Below, piece by piece: positions 1 to 6,469 of a stretch of 7,302 nt of DNA. The notes beneath the pieces were generated by a model, which searched no databases, was not told the origin of the DNA, and worked only from the letters and a program-made list of their open reading frames with translations. This stretch comes from Allobrachymonas sp. (GTDB taxonomy: Bacteria; Pseudomonadota; Gammaproteobacteria; Burkholderiales; Burkholderiaceae_C), in NCBI GenBank assembly GCA_017996515.1, contig JAGOGU010000069.1, forward strand, positions 1 to 7,302. Direction: 5' to 3'. How positions within the stretch are numbered: the stretch's first letter is position 1; every line of letters begins with the position of its first letter. The translations under genes were made by a program, and so were the position numbers.

Positions 1-103
1 GCATCCAGGACAGGCCGATGGTGAGCGGCACAAATAGAAAGTGGTACATAGCGGTGGCTGCAAACTGCAGGCGCGACAGGCCCACAACAACGGGATCAAT
101 CAT
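1..103 (-). CDS. cydA: Cytochrome bd ubiquinol oxidase subunit I, N-terminal fragment (runs off left edge)
   Basis: The first 34 codons of CydA are visible, reading leftwards from the ATG at 103. CydA is the haem-bearing, quinol-oxidising membrane subunit of the cytochrome bd oxidase, which reduces O2 to water with high affinity. The peptide begins [20 protein letters not shown] and continues [14 protein letters not shown]. This matches the family N-terminus ([26 protein letters not shown]), which contains the conserved His that is an axial haem ligand (b595 in E. coli, His19). A good Shine-Dalgarno AAGGA lies at 116-112, 8 nt before the ATG, which supports this start. The start codon overlaps the end of cydP by 8 nt, so the two genes are translationally linked. 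The remainder of the gene, and presumably cydB, lie outside the window. The family call is very secure despite the short fragment. Confidence 0.95.
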   Translation of the reverse strand, partial: MIDPVVVGLSRLQFAATAMYHFLFVPLTIGLSWM

Positions 104-344
104 GGTTTTTGTCCTTGTTTTCTGTCGGGTGCGGGGCAACAAGCGTTGCTGCGCCACTGCCCATGCGTTGCTCCATGCGGTGGGGGTCCATCGGCACCTT
201 ATACGGCTTGATAAATACCAACCACAGTCCCGCCAGCACCAAGGCCTTGGCCAGCACAATCAGCAGCAAATGCCGCCCCAACCGAGACAAACGCGGAAGG
301 CGTGGCAGCAGGCGCTGCTTGGGGGTGTCGGGCTTTAAGGGCAT
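96..344 (-). CDS. cydP: Cytochrome bd oxidase-associated small membrane protein CydP
   Basis: This 82-residue protein is encoded directly before cydA. It has a basic N-terminus rich in Arg, Leu and Pro (residues 10-24), one hydrophobic helix at about 26-46 ([20 protein letters not shown]), then a polar tail that begins KPYKVPMDP and ends in charged residues. This is the pattern of the putative small subunit CydP, found upstream of cydA in beta-proteobacteria; its exact role in the oxidase is not well established. I chose the ATG at 344 because homologous-looking sequence begins there. The frame stays open upstream to 506, but that extension (Cys/His-rich) does not look like protein. No clear Shine-Dalgarno precedes 344, so the start is less sure than the gene. 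The TGA at 98-96 lies inside the cydA start region, which implies one transcript and coupled translation. Confidence 0.85.
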   Translation of the reverse strand: MPLKPDTPKQRLLPRLPRLSRLGRHLLLIVLAKALVLAGLWLVFIKPYKVPMDPHRMEQRMGSGAATLVAPHPTENKDKNHD

Positions 345-624
345 AGGTCTATACGTGTAGATATGTACGCCGATAAGGGGCAAAACAGCTAGCAACCGCG
401 CGGTGCGCAACGCATGCTTTTGACCGTAAATATCGAATAAAACATGCGTCCAAATATTACATGCATTACACGCGCTCATAGTCTGTTCATGCAATTTGTT
501 TGGCATCTTTTCGTGTCGTGTGTTGTGCCTTAAGGCCGTTCATTTGGCCGCAAGCCCTTTTCGTTCATCTGCAGATAGGCCCGAACCTTGGCACAGCCCC
601 GCCGCATGCCGCACAATGCGGGCT
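345..624. promoter_or_regulatory. Divergent intergenic region between cydP and the permease gene
   Basis: About 280 nt separate two divergent genes, so both promoters should lie here. Positions about 419-500 are clearly more AT-rich than the flanking coding DNA. ATGC-type words recur here: GCATGC at 412-417, ACATGC at 442-447 and 459-464, and CATGC again near 488-492. There is also a tandem near-repeat ATTACATGC/ATTACACGC at about 457-474. On the minus strand TTGGAC (453-448) followed 15 nt later by TATTTA is the nearest thing to a sigma-70 promoter for cydP, but the spacer is short. I see no well-formed FNR/ANR box. An open frame runs from 496 into the permease gene, but its sequence does not look like protein. 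Confidence 0.5.
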
Positions 625-3285
625 ATGTCTGTTCCTGCTCCCCAAACATTTTCTACCCCTCCGGCTTTCTGGCGTCTGGCTTGGCGCTCGCTGTGGCGCG
701 ATGTGCGCGCGGGCGAATTGCGGCTGCTGTTCGTGGCGCTTACCCTGGCGGTGGCCGCCTTGTCGGCCGTGGCCTTTTTCTCGAGCCGGCTGGATGCCGT
801 GCTGCGCCGCGATGCGGCGCAGTTGCTGGGTGGGGATCTGGTGGTGAGTGGCGACAATCCGCTACCTGTCAGCTTTGCCGCCAAAGCAGCCGAGCAGGGG
901 TTGCGAACCGCCATGACGCAAACCTTTCCCACCATGGCGCGCGCGCCGGAAGAAAAAGGCGGAGCCGGGCGGCTGGTGTATCTCAAGGCGGTAAGCGACA
1001 CCTATCCGCTGCGCGGCGCATTGCGTGTGCGGGCTGTGGCGGAAGAGACAACGCAAAATGCAGCGAACAATCCAGCAGCGGCATCCAGTACTGGTGCGTC
1101 TTCTCAAATGGCTAACGATGGGGCCAACGGCATGGCTGATGTAGCCATCACGCAGCCGCCACAGCCGGGCGAGGTGTGGGTAGAAGCCCCCTTGCTCGAA
1201 ACCCTGGGGCTGCAAGTGGGCGACACGCTTTGGCTGGGCAACTCGGCCTTGCGCATTGCGCACGTGCTGACGCAAGAGCCTGACCGGGGCGGCGGCTTGA
1301 TCAGCTTTGCGCCACGGGTGCTGATGCACGAAGCGGATTTGCCCGCGACCGAGCTGATTCAACCCGCCAGCCGCGTGAACTATCGCCTGGCGCTGGTGGG
1401 CGCCCCCGGCGCCGTGCGCCGCTATACCGATTGGGCGCGGGCCGAGATCGCGCAACCCGGCTCCCAAGGTGTGCGCCTGCAATCGCTGGATGAAGACAGC
1501 CCCCGCATGCAAGAAACATTGGGCCGCGCCAGCAACTTCCTCAACCTGGTGGCGCTGCTCACGGCCTTGCTCAGCGCCGTAGCCATTGTGCTGGGCACGC
1601 GCAGCTTCGCCGTGCGCCATCTGGACGGTTGCGCCATGATGCGGGTCTTTGGCCTGCCCCAGCGCACCATTGCGCTGGTCTATGGCACCGAATTTGTATT
1701 GGCTGGGCTGGCGGGCAGCCTGTGTGGCGTGGCCTTGGGTTATGGCGTGCATTACGGCTTTGTGGCCTTGCTGGCCCATGTGCTGCGCGTGGGCGATCTG
1801 CCCCAGCCGGGCGTGCAGCCCGCGCTGATTGGGCTGGGCGTGGGCATGACCCTGCTGCTGGCCTTTGGCCTGCCGCCAGTGCTGCAAATGGCCGACACGC
1901 CTGCGTTGCGCGTGATTCGGCGCGAGCTGGGGCGACTCAAGCCCGCATCGGCGCTGGTCATTTTGGCGGGGGTGGCAGGGTTTGTGCTGCTGCTGCTGGC
2001 GGCCAGTGCCGACTTGAAAATGGGCGGCATCGCCGTAGGGGGCTTTGCCGCAGCTGTGTTGCTGTTTGTGCTGCTGGGCTGGCTGGCCGTGTGGCTGTTG
2101 CAACGGCTGGTGCGCATGCCTTGGGCGCAGCGCCTGCCGCAAGGCGTGCGTTTGGCCATGCGGCAATTGGGGGCGCGGCCGGGCTTTGTGGTGGTGCAAA
2201 TCAGCAGCCTGTGCCTGGGGCTGATGGCGTTGGCGCTGCTGGTGCTGTTGCGCACCGATCTGGTGCAAAGTTGGCGCGATGCTACCCCGGCCGATGCGCA
2301 CAACCGCTATGTCATCAACATACTGCCCGATCAGGAGCAAGGCTTTCAGCAAGCGCTGCGCGCAGGCGGCGTGAGCCAGTACGACTGGTTCCCCATGGTG
2401 CGCGGGCGGCTCGTCGCCGTCAACGGCAAGCCGGTAGATGCCACGCAATACACCGATGAGCGGGCACAGCGCATGGTGCAGCGCGAATTCAACCTCAGCT
2501 ACAGCGCCCAGTTGCCCGAATGGAACCCGATCGCGCAAGGCGCGTGGCGCGCGGGCGATGCCGATGGCATCAGCATGGAAGAAGGCATCATGCAAACGCT
2601 GGGTCTGCGCCTGGGCGACCGCGTGGTGTTTGACATGGCAGGCGTGCAGCGCATCAGCACCATCACCTCGGTGCGCAAGGTCAATTGGGCATCCATGCAC
2701 GTGAACTTTTTTGCGCTGTACCCGATCGCCAGTTTGGGTGATGATCTGGCCGTGACCTACATCACCGCCTACCGCTCACCTGCGCGCGTGCCGGGCGAAC
2801 CTAGCCTCGACTATCGCCTGCTGCAAGACTACCCCAACATCACACAAGTCGATACCGACAGCACCTTGCAGCAGGTGCAATCCGTGCTCGACAAAGTCAT
2901 CCGCGCGGTTGAGCTGCTGTTTGGCTTTGGCCTGGCCGCTGGCGTGCTGGTGCTGTTTGCCACCGTTGCCAGCACGCGCGAAGAGCGTGCGCGCGAATTT
3001 GCCATCATGCGGGCCTTGGGCGCGCGCAGCGCCTTGTTGCAGCGCGTGCAAAACGCCGAACTGCTGGTAACCGGTGCACTGGCCGGCTGGCTGGCTGGCG
3101 GCGTGGCGCTGGGCATCAGCTGGGTGCTGGCGCGCTATGTGTTCGAGTTTGACTGGACGCTCGCTTGGTGGGTGCTGCCCGCCACAGCCGCCGCAGGCGC
3201 GTTGCTGGCCTGGGCGGCAGGCTGGTGGAGCTTGCGCAACGTGCTGCGCCAACCGGTGAGCCAAACGCTGCGCGCAGCGGCTTGA
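625..3285 (+). CDS. FtsX/YbbP-family ABC transporter permease without adjacent ATPase gene
   Basis: This 886-residue inner-membrane protein resembles the YbbP-type MacB/FtsX permeases (E. coli YbbP is about 800 residues). It has an amphipathic start with TM1 at about 32-52, then a periplasmic domain (53-303). Next come a first FtsX domain and further helices at about 305-325, 353-375, 400-421, 442-462, 467-492 and 521-542. A second periplasmic domain (543-760) follows, then a C-terminal FtsX domain with helices near 762-783, 808-835 and 847-868. Family signatures include RAGELRLL before TM1, QLLGGDLVV at 66-74, the NW-x-SMxVNFF block at 687-696, and REERAREFAIMRALGAR at 785-801. Such permeases normally pair with a LolD/YbbA-like ATPase, and none lies on either side. 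ATGs at 616 and 625 are both possible and neither has a clear Shine-Dalgarno. I chose 625, where homologous-looking sequence starts. Residues about 141-176 form an Ala/Asn/Ser-rich insert. The substrate is unknown; envelope lipid or lipoprotein handling is only inferred from relatives. Confidence 0.92.
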   Translation: MSVPAPQTFSTPPAFWRLAWRSLWRDVRAGELRLLFVALTLAVAALSAVAFFSSRLDAVLRRDAAQLLGGDLVVSGDNPLPVSFAAKAAEQGLRTAMTQTFPTMARAPEEKGGAGRLVYLKAVSDTYPLRGALRVRAVAEETTQNAANNPAAASSTGASSQMANDGANGMADVAITQPPQPGEVWVEAPLLETLGLQVGDTLWLGNSALRIAHVLTQEPDRGGGLISFAPRVLMHEADLPATELIQPASRVNYRLALVGAPGAVRRYTDWARAEIAQPGSQGVRLQSLDEDSPRMQETLGRASNFLNLVALLTALLSAVAIVLGTRSFAVRHLDGCAMMRVFGLPQRTIALVYGTEFVLAGLAGSLCGVALGYGVHYGFVALLAHVLRVGDLPQPGVQPALIGLGVGMTLLLAFGLPPVLQMADTPALRVIRRELGRLKPASALVILAGVAGFVLLLLAASADLKMGGIAVGGFAAAVLLFVLLGWLAVWLLQRLVRMPWAQRLPQGVRLAMRQLGARPGFVVVQISSLCLGLMALALLVLLRTDLVQSWRDATPADAHNRYVINILPDQEQGFQQALRAGGVSQYDWFPMVRGRLVAVNGKPVDATQYTDERAQRMVQREFNLSYSAQLPEWNPIAQGAWRAGDADGISMEEGIMQTLGLRLGDRVVFDMAGVQRISTITSVRKVNWASMHVNFFALYPIASLGDDLAVTYITAYRSPARVPGEPSLDYRLLQDYPNITQVDTDSTLQQVQSVLDKVIRAVELLFGFGLAAGVLVLFATVASTREERAREFAIMRALGARSALLQRVQNAELLVTGALAGWLAGGVALGISWVLARYVFEFDWTLAWWVLPATAAAGALLAWAAGWWSLRNVLRQPVSQTLRAAA

Positions 3286-3368
3286 GAGGCAAGGCAGGCG
3301 CCGCCAAGTACCAAGCCCAACCTACGCATCTTCATCCACTGGGCGCGTGCCGCAGCGCATGGTGCGCG

Positions 3369-3387
3369 GCCAAAGGGTGGCTTTGGC
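3369..3387. repeat. Perfect 7-bp inverted repeat (hairpin) after the permease gene
   Basis: The arms GCCAAAG and CTTTGGC flank a 5-nt loop, GGTGG. The hairpin lies 84 nt past the permease stop codon, in the gap between two convergent genes. No T-run follows on either strand, so it is not a canonical intrinsic terminator. It may still stabilise the 3' end of the permease mRNA. Confidence 0.4.
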
Positions 3388-3427
3388 GGCTTGGGCGCAG
3401 GGGTGTTTGGGCAGAAAAACAGTTGGG

Positions 3428-3449
3428 GGTGCGTAGCGATGTATGCACC
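3428..3449. repeat. Imperfect 8-bp hairpin at the 3' end of the small membrane protein gene
   Basis: The arms GGTGCGTA and TATGCACC enclose a 6-nt loop, with one pair that is G-U in plus-strand RNA and A-C in minus-strand RNA. In the minus direction the stem begins 9 nt past the stop codon of the gene ending at 3458. A run of five T follows, but only after about 8 further bases (minus strand 3419-3415). It could be a weak terminator for that gene; the distance to the T-run makes this uncertain. Confidence 0.3.
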
Positions 3450-3457
3450 GCTTGCCG

Positions 3458-3721
3458 CTAGCGCTTTCGGCTGCGGATGGCGCTGGTGGCAAGAGCGCCC
3501 AAGGCCGCGCCGGTAGCGGCATAAGCTGCGATAAACAACAGGGCAACCGGCCACATGGATGCGCCCCCGCCTGTAGAAGGCGTGCTGAACAGATCAATGG
3601 CTTGGTACACCACCATGGCGGCCGTTGCCACAAGCACAGCCAACCCCCGCCGCGGAATCAGTAGGTGCAGCAAGGCACCCAAAACCAAAGACCCTAAAAA
3701 TATGATGTGCTCTAAACCCAT
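3458..3721 (-). CDS. Small hydrophobic protein of unknown function, about three membrane helices
   Basis: I do not recognise a family for this 87-residue protein. It is strongly hydrophobic, with likely membrane helices at about 5-22 (IIFLGSLVLGALLHLLIP), 27-44 (GLAVLVATAAMVVYQAID) and 57-80 (WPVALLFIAAYAATGAALGAL). A short polar loop STPSTGGGAS lies between the second and third helices. The C-terminus is basic (IRSRKR) and is probably cytoplasmic. The start is well bounded: an in-frame TAA lies six codons upstream of the ATG at 3721, with only CCG CCG CAA ATA GCC between. No good Shine-Dalgarno is visible. The gene is convergent with the permease gene and lies 360 nt downstream of elbB on the same strand, so it probably has its own promoter. 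The alternating hydrophobic and charged pattern makes a real membrane protein more likely than a chance frame. Confidence 0.68.
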   Translation of the reverse strand: MGLEHIIFLGSLVLGALLHLLIPRRGLAVLVATAAMVVYQAIDLFSTPSTGGGASMWPVALLFIAAYAATGAALGALATSAIRSRKR

Positions 3722-4081
3722 GGCTATTTGCGGCGGTTATTGCGTTGAACAAAATCCATCAGCACCAATGAGCGCCAACTGCTTGTTAAAAACAGGTTTT
3801 GCGCCAAGGCGATGCGTGGGGCGGGCGCATTCGAAAGAGGTGTTTATGGGGTGGTGGCTATTTCCTTCGCTTTAAAACCCAACAACAAGTCTCGTGTCGC
3901 CTGTTGAATTTCTTTTCATTTCGGTAACAGTGATGACCAAAAATCCACCTTCACATCCACTTCTGCCGTTGGTTCTAAGCCAAAAAACAAAGAGCAAGCT
4001 CCCCACAACACCTCCTGGACAAAACAAGCGCAGCACCTTCATCTGTGGCCGTGCATGGCTGTTGTGTGGGCGGTAGGGGCC
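3722..4081. other. 360-nt gene-poor stretch between elbB and the small membrane protein gene
   Basis: No convincing gene lies here, and the stretch is more AT-rich than the coding regions. On the minus strand there is a strong AGGAGGT (4016-4010). Three nt after it comes a GTG opening a 44-codon frame ending in TAA at 3874-3872. The peptide is partly hydrophobic but uses codons such as AGA and CTT that are rare in the neighbouring genes, so it stays doubtful. Just inside that frame, a short GAGC/GCTC stem (about 3992-4001) is followed by a T-rich run on the minus strand (3990-3981). This could be a weak terminator for elbB. No tRNA-like fold or known riboswitch was recognised. Confidence 0.4.
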
Positions 4082-4771
4082 TTATGCCGCGCGGCTGCTT
4101 GGGGCCATGCACAGCACTTCGTGCACCAGCGCCTGTGCGCCGGCGTAGATTTGGCTGATGCGGGCGTCCAGCATGTAGCACGGCGTGGTCACCAGCCGGT
4201 TGTCTTCATCCACTACCACTTCGCCGTGGGTGGTGTTGTGGTGCTTGGCGCCCAAGGCTTCGCAAGCCTGTGCGGTGTCGGCATCTTGCCCAATGGTGAT
4301 GCGGGCGCCCGGTATCAGTCGCGCCAGAATCACCGGCGCAATGCACAGCGCCCCAATGGGTTTGCCCGCTTGGTGCATGCTGGTGACGGTGCGGGCCACA
4401 TCGGGCTGCACGTTGCATTGCGCGCCGGCGGTGGCAAAGTCGCTCAGGTTCAGCGCGGCGCCAAAGCCACCGGGCATGACTAGGGCGTGGAAGTGGCTGG
4501 CATCAAAAGCAGACAGGGGCTGGATGGCGCCGCGGGCGATGCGGGCCGACTCCACCAATACATTGCGGCTTTCGTCTGTGGTGCTGCCGCTGTAGTGGTT
4601 GGCCACACGGGCTTGCGCCATATCGGGCGCAAAGCATTGGTAGTGCGCGCCTTGCTGGTCGAGCGCGAGCAGGGTGCAGACGGCTTCGTGGATTTCGCTG
4701 CCATCCTGAAAGCCGCAGCCCGAGAGGATAACGGCAACGTGCAAAGGGGCGGAAGCAAGTGTTGGGTTCAT
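4082..4771 (-). CDS. elbB: ElbB-type glyoxalase of the DJ-1/PfpI superfamily
   Basis: This 229-residue cytoplasmic protein is a clear ElbB homologue (E. coli ElbB is about 217 residues). Family hallmarks occur in order: VILSGCGFQDGSEIHEA (14-30), CFAPD (46-50), ESRNVLVESARIARG (67-81), the nucleophile-elbow region VMPGGFGAALNLSDFA (98-113), MHQAGKP (132-138), ALCIAP with the likely nucleophile Cys143 (141-146), and VVVDEDNRLVTTPCYMLD (185-202). ElbB was named for a link to early isoprenoid biosynthesis. The E. coli protein has glyoxalase activity in vitro, but its physiological role is uncertain. The start at 4771 has AAGGT at 4782-4778, 6 nt upstream. A run of about eight extra residues at the N-terminus (MNPTLASA) precedes the conserved core. 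The gene lies 117 nt downstream of the tannase-like gene on the same strand and may share its transcript. Confidence 0.95.
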   Translation of the reverse strand: MNPTLASAPLHVAVILSGCGFQDGSEIHEAVCTLLALDQQGAHYQCFAPDMAQARVANHYSGSTTDESRNVLVESARIARGAIQPLSAFDASHFHALVMPGGFGAALNLSDFATAGAQCNVQPDVARTVTSMHQAGKPIGALCIAPVILARLIPGARITIGQDADTAQACEALGAKHHNTTHGEVVVDEDNRLVTTPCYMLDARISQIYAGAQALVHEVLCMAPSSRAA

Positions 4772-4773
4772 GG

Positions 4774-4888
4774 CGATACCTTATGCAGGGTGGTGGTTGG
4801 GAAGAGATCACGTCGCATCAGACAGGATCAACACGGATAGACGGTTTGCAAAGTCAAATGATCGGGGGCATGTTCGACGCCTTATGCA
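4774..4888. repeat. 14-nt near-exact direct repeat in the tannase-elbB gap
   Basis: CGATACCTTATGCA (4774-4787) recurs as CGACGCCTTATGCA (4875-4888), with 12 of 14 bases identical, including 9 in a row, and 101 nt between start points. On the minus strand the copy near elbB holds its Shine-Dalgarno (AAGGT). The other copy directly follows the tannase stop codon and also presents AAGG followed by an ATG (4871-4869). That ATG opens only a five-codon frame (MPPII, stop at 4856-4854). Confidence 0.7.
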
Positions 4889-6469
4889 TCAACGCGTTGC
4901 ATTTTTCGGCTGTTGCGCAGTTCGCTGAATCCAGGCAAAAAGCTCGTCCAGATCGTAGTCGCCGCTGTGTGGCACATCCCATGGCAGGGCAAAGTCCACT
5001 TGGTGTCCGGCGTTTTGCAGCCGGGCATTGAGGATGGCTGCAATAGCCAGCGAAGTGTCGCGGTCGGCAGTGCCTACGCGAATGCGCCAGTGTTGCGCGG
5101 TTTGGTTGGTTGTATGGGTTGTTGCAGCGTGCTTGTTGGCGGTGATGTAGTGCATCGGATTCATCAGGCGCACGGTGTGCGGGTCGGCACGGGTGGCGTT
5201 ATGAGCCGTGCTGTGTGTTTGGCCAAAGGCGGTGAAGTGTCGCTTGTCGGTCGTGGCCGTACCGAACAACTGGTTTTCGCCGCTGCTCAAGTCCACGGCA
5301 TCAAAGGCTGGAGGTGTTTTTTGGCGGCCTGCGGCTTGGGCGTAAGCGGCTAAGTCGGCTGCTATCGCGCGGCCGTTGCGAATGGTGAGCCAACCACGAT
5401 CTGACAAGTCTTTGCCTGCATCAAGCTGAGCCTGCGCGGCTTGCAGCAAATGGCTTTCCACATATTGCCTGAAACTGCCATTGCCGTTTTGATCCAGCCG
5501 CAGGGGTTGTCCGTGGGCATCGCGGAGATTGAGGCTATTGACATACGGCGCAAACAGCGGCTTGAGTGCGTCTGATAGTTTGATTTGCTCGGCATTCAGG
5601 GTGCCAGACACCAGCTTGCGCTCGACCTTGTAATCCAGCATGCTGATGTCCATCTTCTGGTAGTTGTTGATGCCGTTGAATTGCCATTCGTAGGCGGCAT
5701 CGGCATGCTCCAGAATGCTGATGGGGCAATAGGCCGAGACGGCAAAAATATCGTCAGACGCCTGTGCTGCACCCAGTGCTTGCAGATAGGGTTCGTAATC
5801 GGCATGGTTGCCGCTGGCACCCAGAAGTACCGAGAGCGCACCGCCTGCGCTGGTACCGTTGGAGATGATCTTGTTGGCATCGCCAGGCATGGCGGAATCG
5901 TTGGCGCGCAAATAGCGTACGGCGGCTTTCAGATCCACAATGGCCGCAGGCGCCTTGCCTGTGGACGAGGTGCGGCCGCGCGCGCCGGGCGACGCCACGA
6001 CATAGCCTTGCGCCAGTGCCCGTTGCATGGCATCAGCCGGGGGCGTATTGCCGGTATCAGGCGATGTACCAAAGCGGCGTGCGCCAGGCTTGCCCGCTTC
6101 GCTGGGCATGTATCCGCCTACTTGGTTGGGCAGAAAAATAGGCGCGGTTTGTGCAGACCAGCCGTTGATGGTCTGGTTCCGGAAATAGGCTTCGGGGATG
6201 TAGATGTTGATCGTTTGATAACGTGGCTCTACTGGATGGCGCACATACACAATGCCTTCGTATGCGCGGTAGCTGATGCTCTGCCCATTGACCGTGCTGG
6301 TTTGCTGCGTGTAGGGTTGTTGGCGAAAGTCCAGGTCGTGACCGCTTGAAGCGACCGCTGATGTGTCACTTGCCGCCGCGCCAGAGGATGTTGCCGAGCA
6401 AGCCGTTAAACACAGGGCGGCCAGGCTGGAAGCCAACAGTGAGCGACAGGCAAAGCGATTCTCACGCAT
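4889..6469 (-). CDS. Secreted lipoprotein of the subtype B tannase (alpha/beta hydrolase) family
   Basis: This 526-residue protein begins with a lipoprotein signal: a basic start (MRENRFACR), a hydrophobic stretch, and the lipobox LTAC with acylated Cys24. A Ser/Ala-rich linker follows to about residue 43. The body is an alpha/beta hydrolase: VYVRHPVEPRYQTINIYIPE (75-93), PNQVGGYM (114-121), a nucleophile elbow GTSAGG with Ser207, then TADRDTS (467-473) and PHSGDYDLDELFAWI (500-514). From memory of the Lactobacillus plantarum tannase (469 residues), Ser163/Asp419/His451 are catalytic and Lys343/Glu357/Asp421 bind gallate hydroxyls. Here Ser207, Asp469, His501, Lys384, Glu398 and Asp471 fit. 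The Lys-Glu (14), Asp-Asp (2) and Asp-His (32) spacings are the same. It probably cleaves gallate or similar phenolic esters at the envelope; the substrate is inferred. The start has AAAGGGG at 6483-6477, 7 nt upstream of the ATG. Other feruloyl-esterase-like specificity remains possible. Confidence 0.87.
   Translation of the reverse strand: MRENRFACRSLLASSLAALCLTACSATSSGAAASDTSAVASSGHDLDFRQQPYTQQTSTVNGQSISYRAYEGIVYVRHPVEPRYQTINIYIPEAYFRNQTINGWSAQTAPIFLPNQVGGYMPSEAGKPGARRFGTSPDTGNTPPADAMQRALAQGYVVASPGARGRTSSTGKAPAAIVDLKAAVRYLRANDSAMPGDANKIISNGTSAGGALSVLLGASGNHADYEPYLQALGAAQASDDIFAVSAYCPISILEHADAAYEWQFNGINNYQKMDISMLDYKVERKLVSGTLNAEQIKLSDALKPLFAPYVNSLNLRDAHGQPLRLDQNGNGSFRQYVESHLLQAAQAQLDAGKDLSDRGWLTIRNGRAIAADLAAYAQAAGRQKTPPAFDAVDLSSGENQLFGTATTDKRHFTAFGQTHSTAHNATRADPHTVRLMNPMHYITANKHAATTHTTNQTAQHWRIRVGTADRDTSLAIAAILNARLQNAGHQVDFALPWDVPHSGDYDLDELFAWIQRTAQQPKNATR

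Noticed and set aside
419..435. Possible FNR/ANR box in front of cydP (TTGAC on the plus strand)
   Set aside because: Only one half-site fits; the partner half at the required 4-nt spacing does not match ATCAA.
345..506. Upstream extension of cydP to the ATG at 506
   Set aside because: The sequence before residue M344 does not resemble CydP and lies in the non-coding AT-rich part. The basic Arg/Leu/Pro start of the family begins after 344.
496..615. Upstream extension of the permease frame to the ATG at 496
   Set aside because: The extra residues are Cys/His/Arg/Pro-rich and unlike protein of this family, and the segment overlaps the AT-rich divergent promoter region.
862..2700. 612-codon minus-strand open frame opposite the permease gene
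   Set aside because: It is the mirror of a GC-rich gene: rich in His, Gln, Ala and Arg, with no domain pattern. The plus strand has clear family motifs and membrane helices.
3894..4076. 60-codon plus-strand frame in the gene-poor stretch
   Set aside because: It has a GTG start, no Shine-Dalgarno and a composition rich in Pro, Lys and Thr without any pattern.
4055..4483. 142-codon plus-strand open frame opposite elbB
   Set aside because: The frame is a shadow of a well-conserved ElbB gene with a good Shine-Dalgarno on the minus strand.
3408..6141. Shared word GGGCAGAAAAA near 3410 and 6129
   Set aside because: One copy is intergenic and the other lies inside the tannase-like gene. There is no extended similarity around either, so it is chance.
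5585..6349. 254-codon plus-strand open frame opposite the tannase-like gene
   Set aside because: It lies wholly inside the tannase-like gene on the other strand, shows no recognisable domain, and the minus strand has catalytic motifs and a signal peptide.
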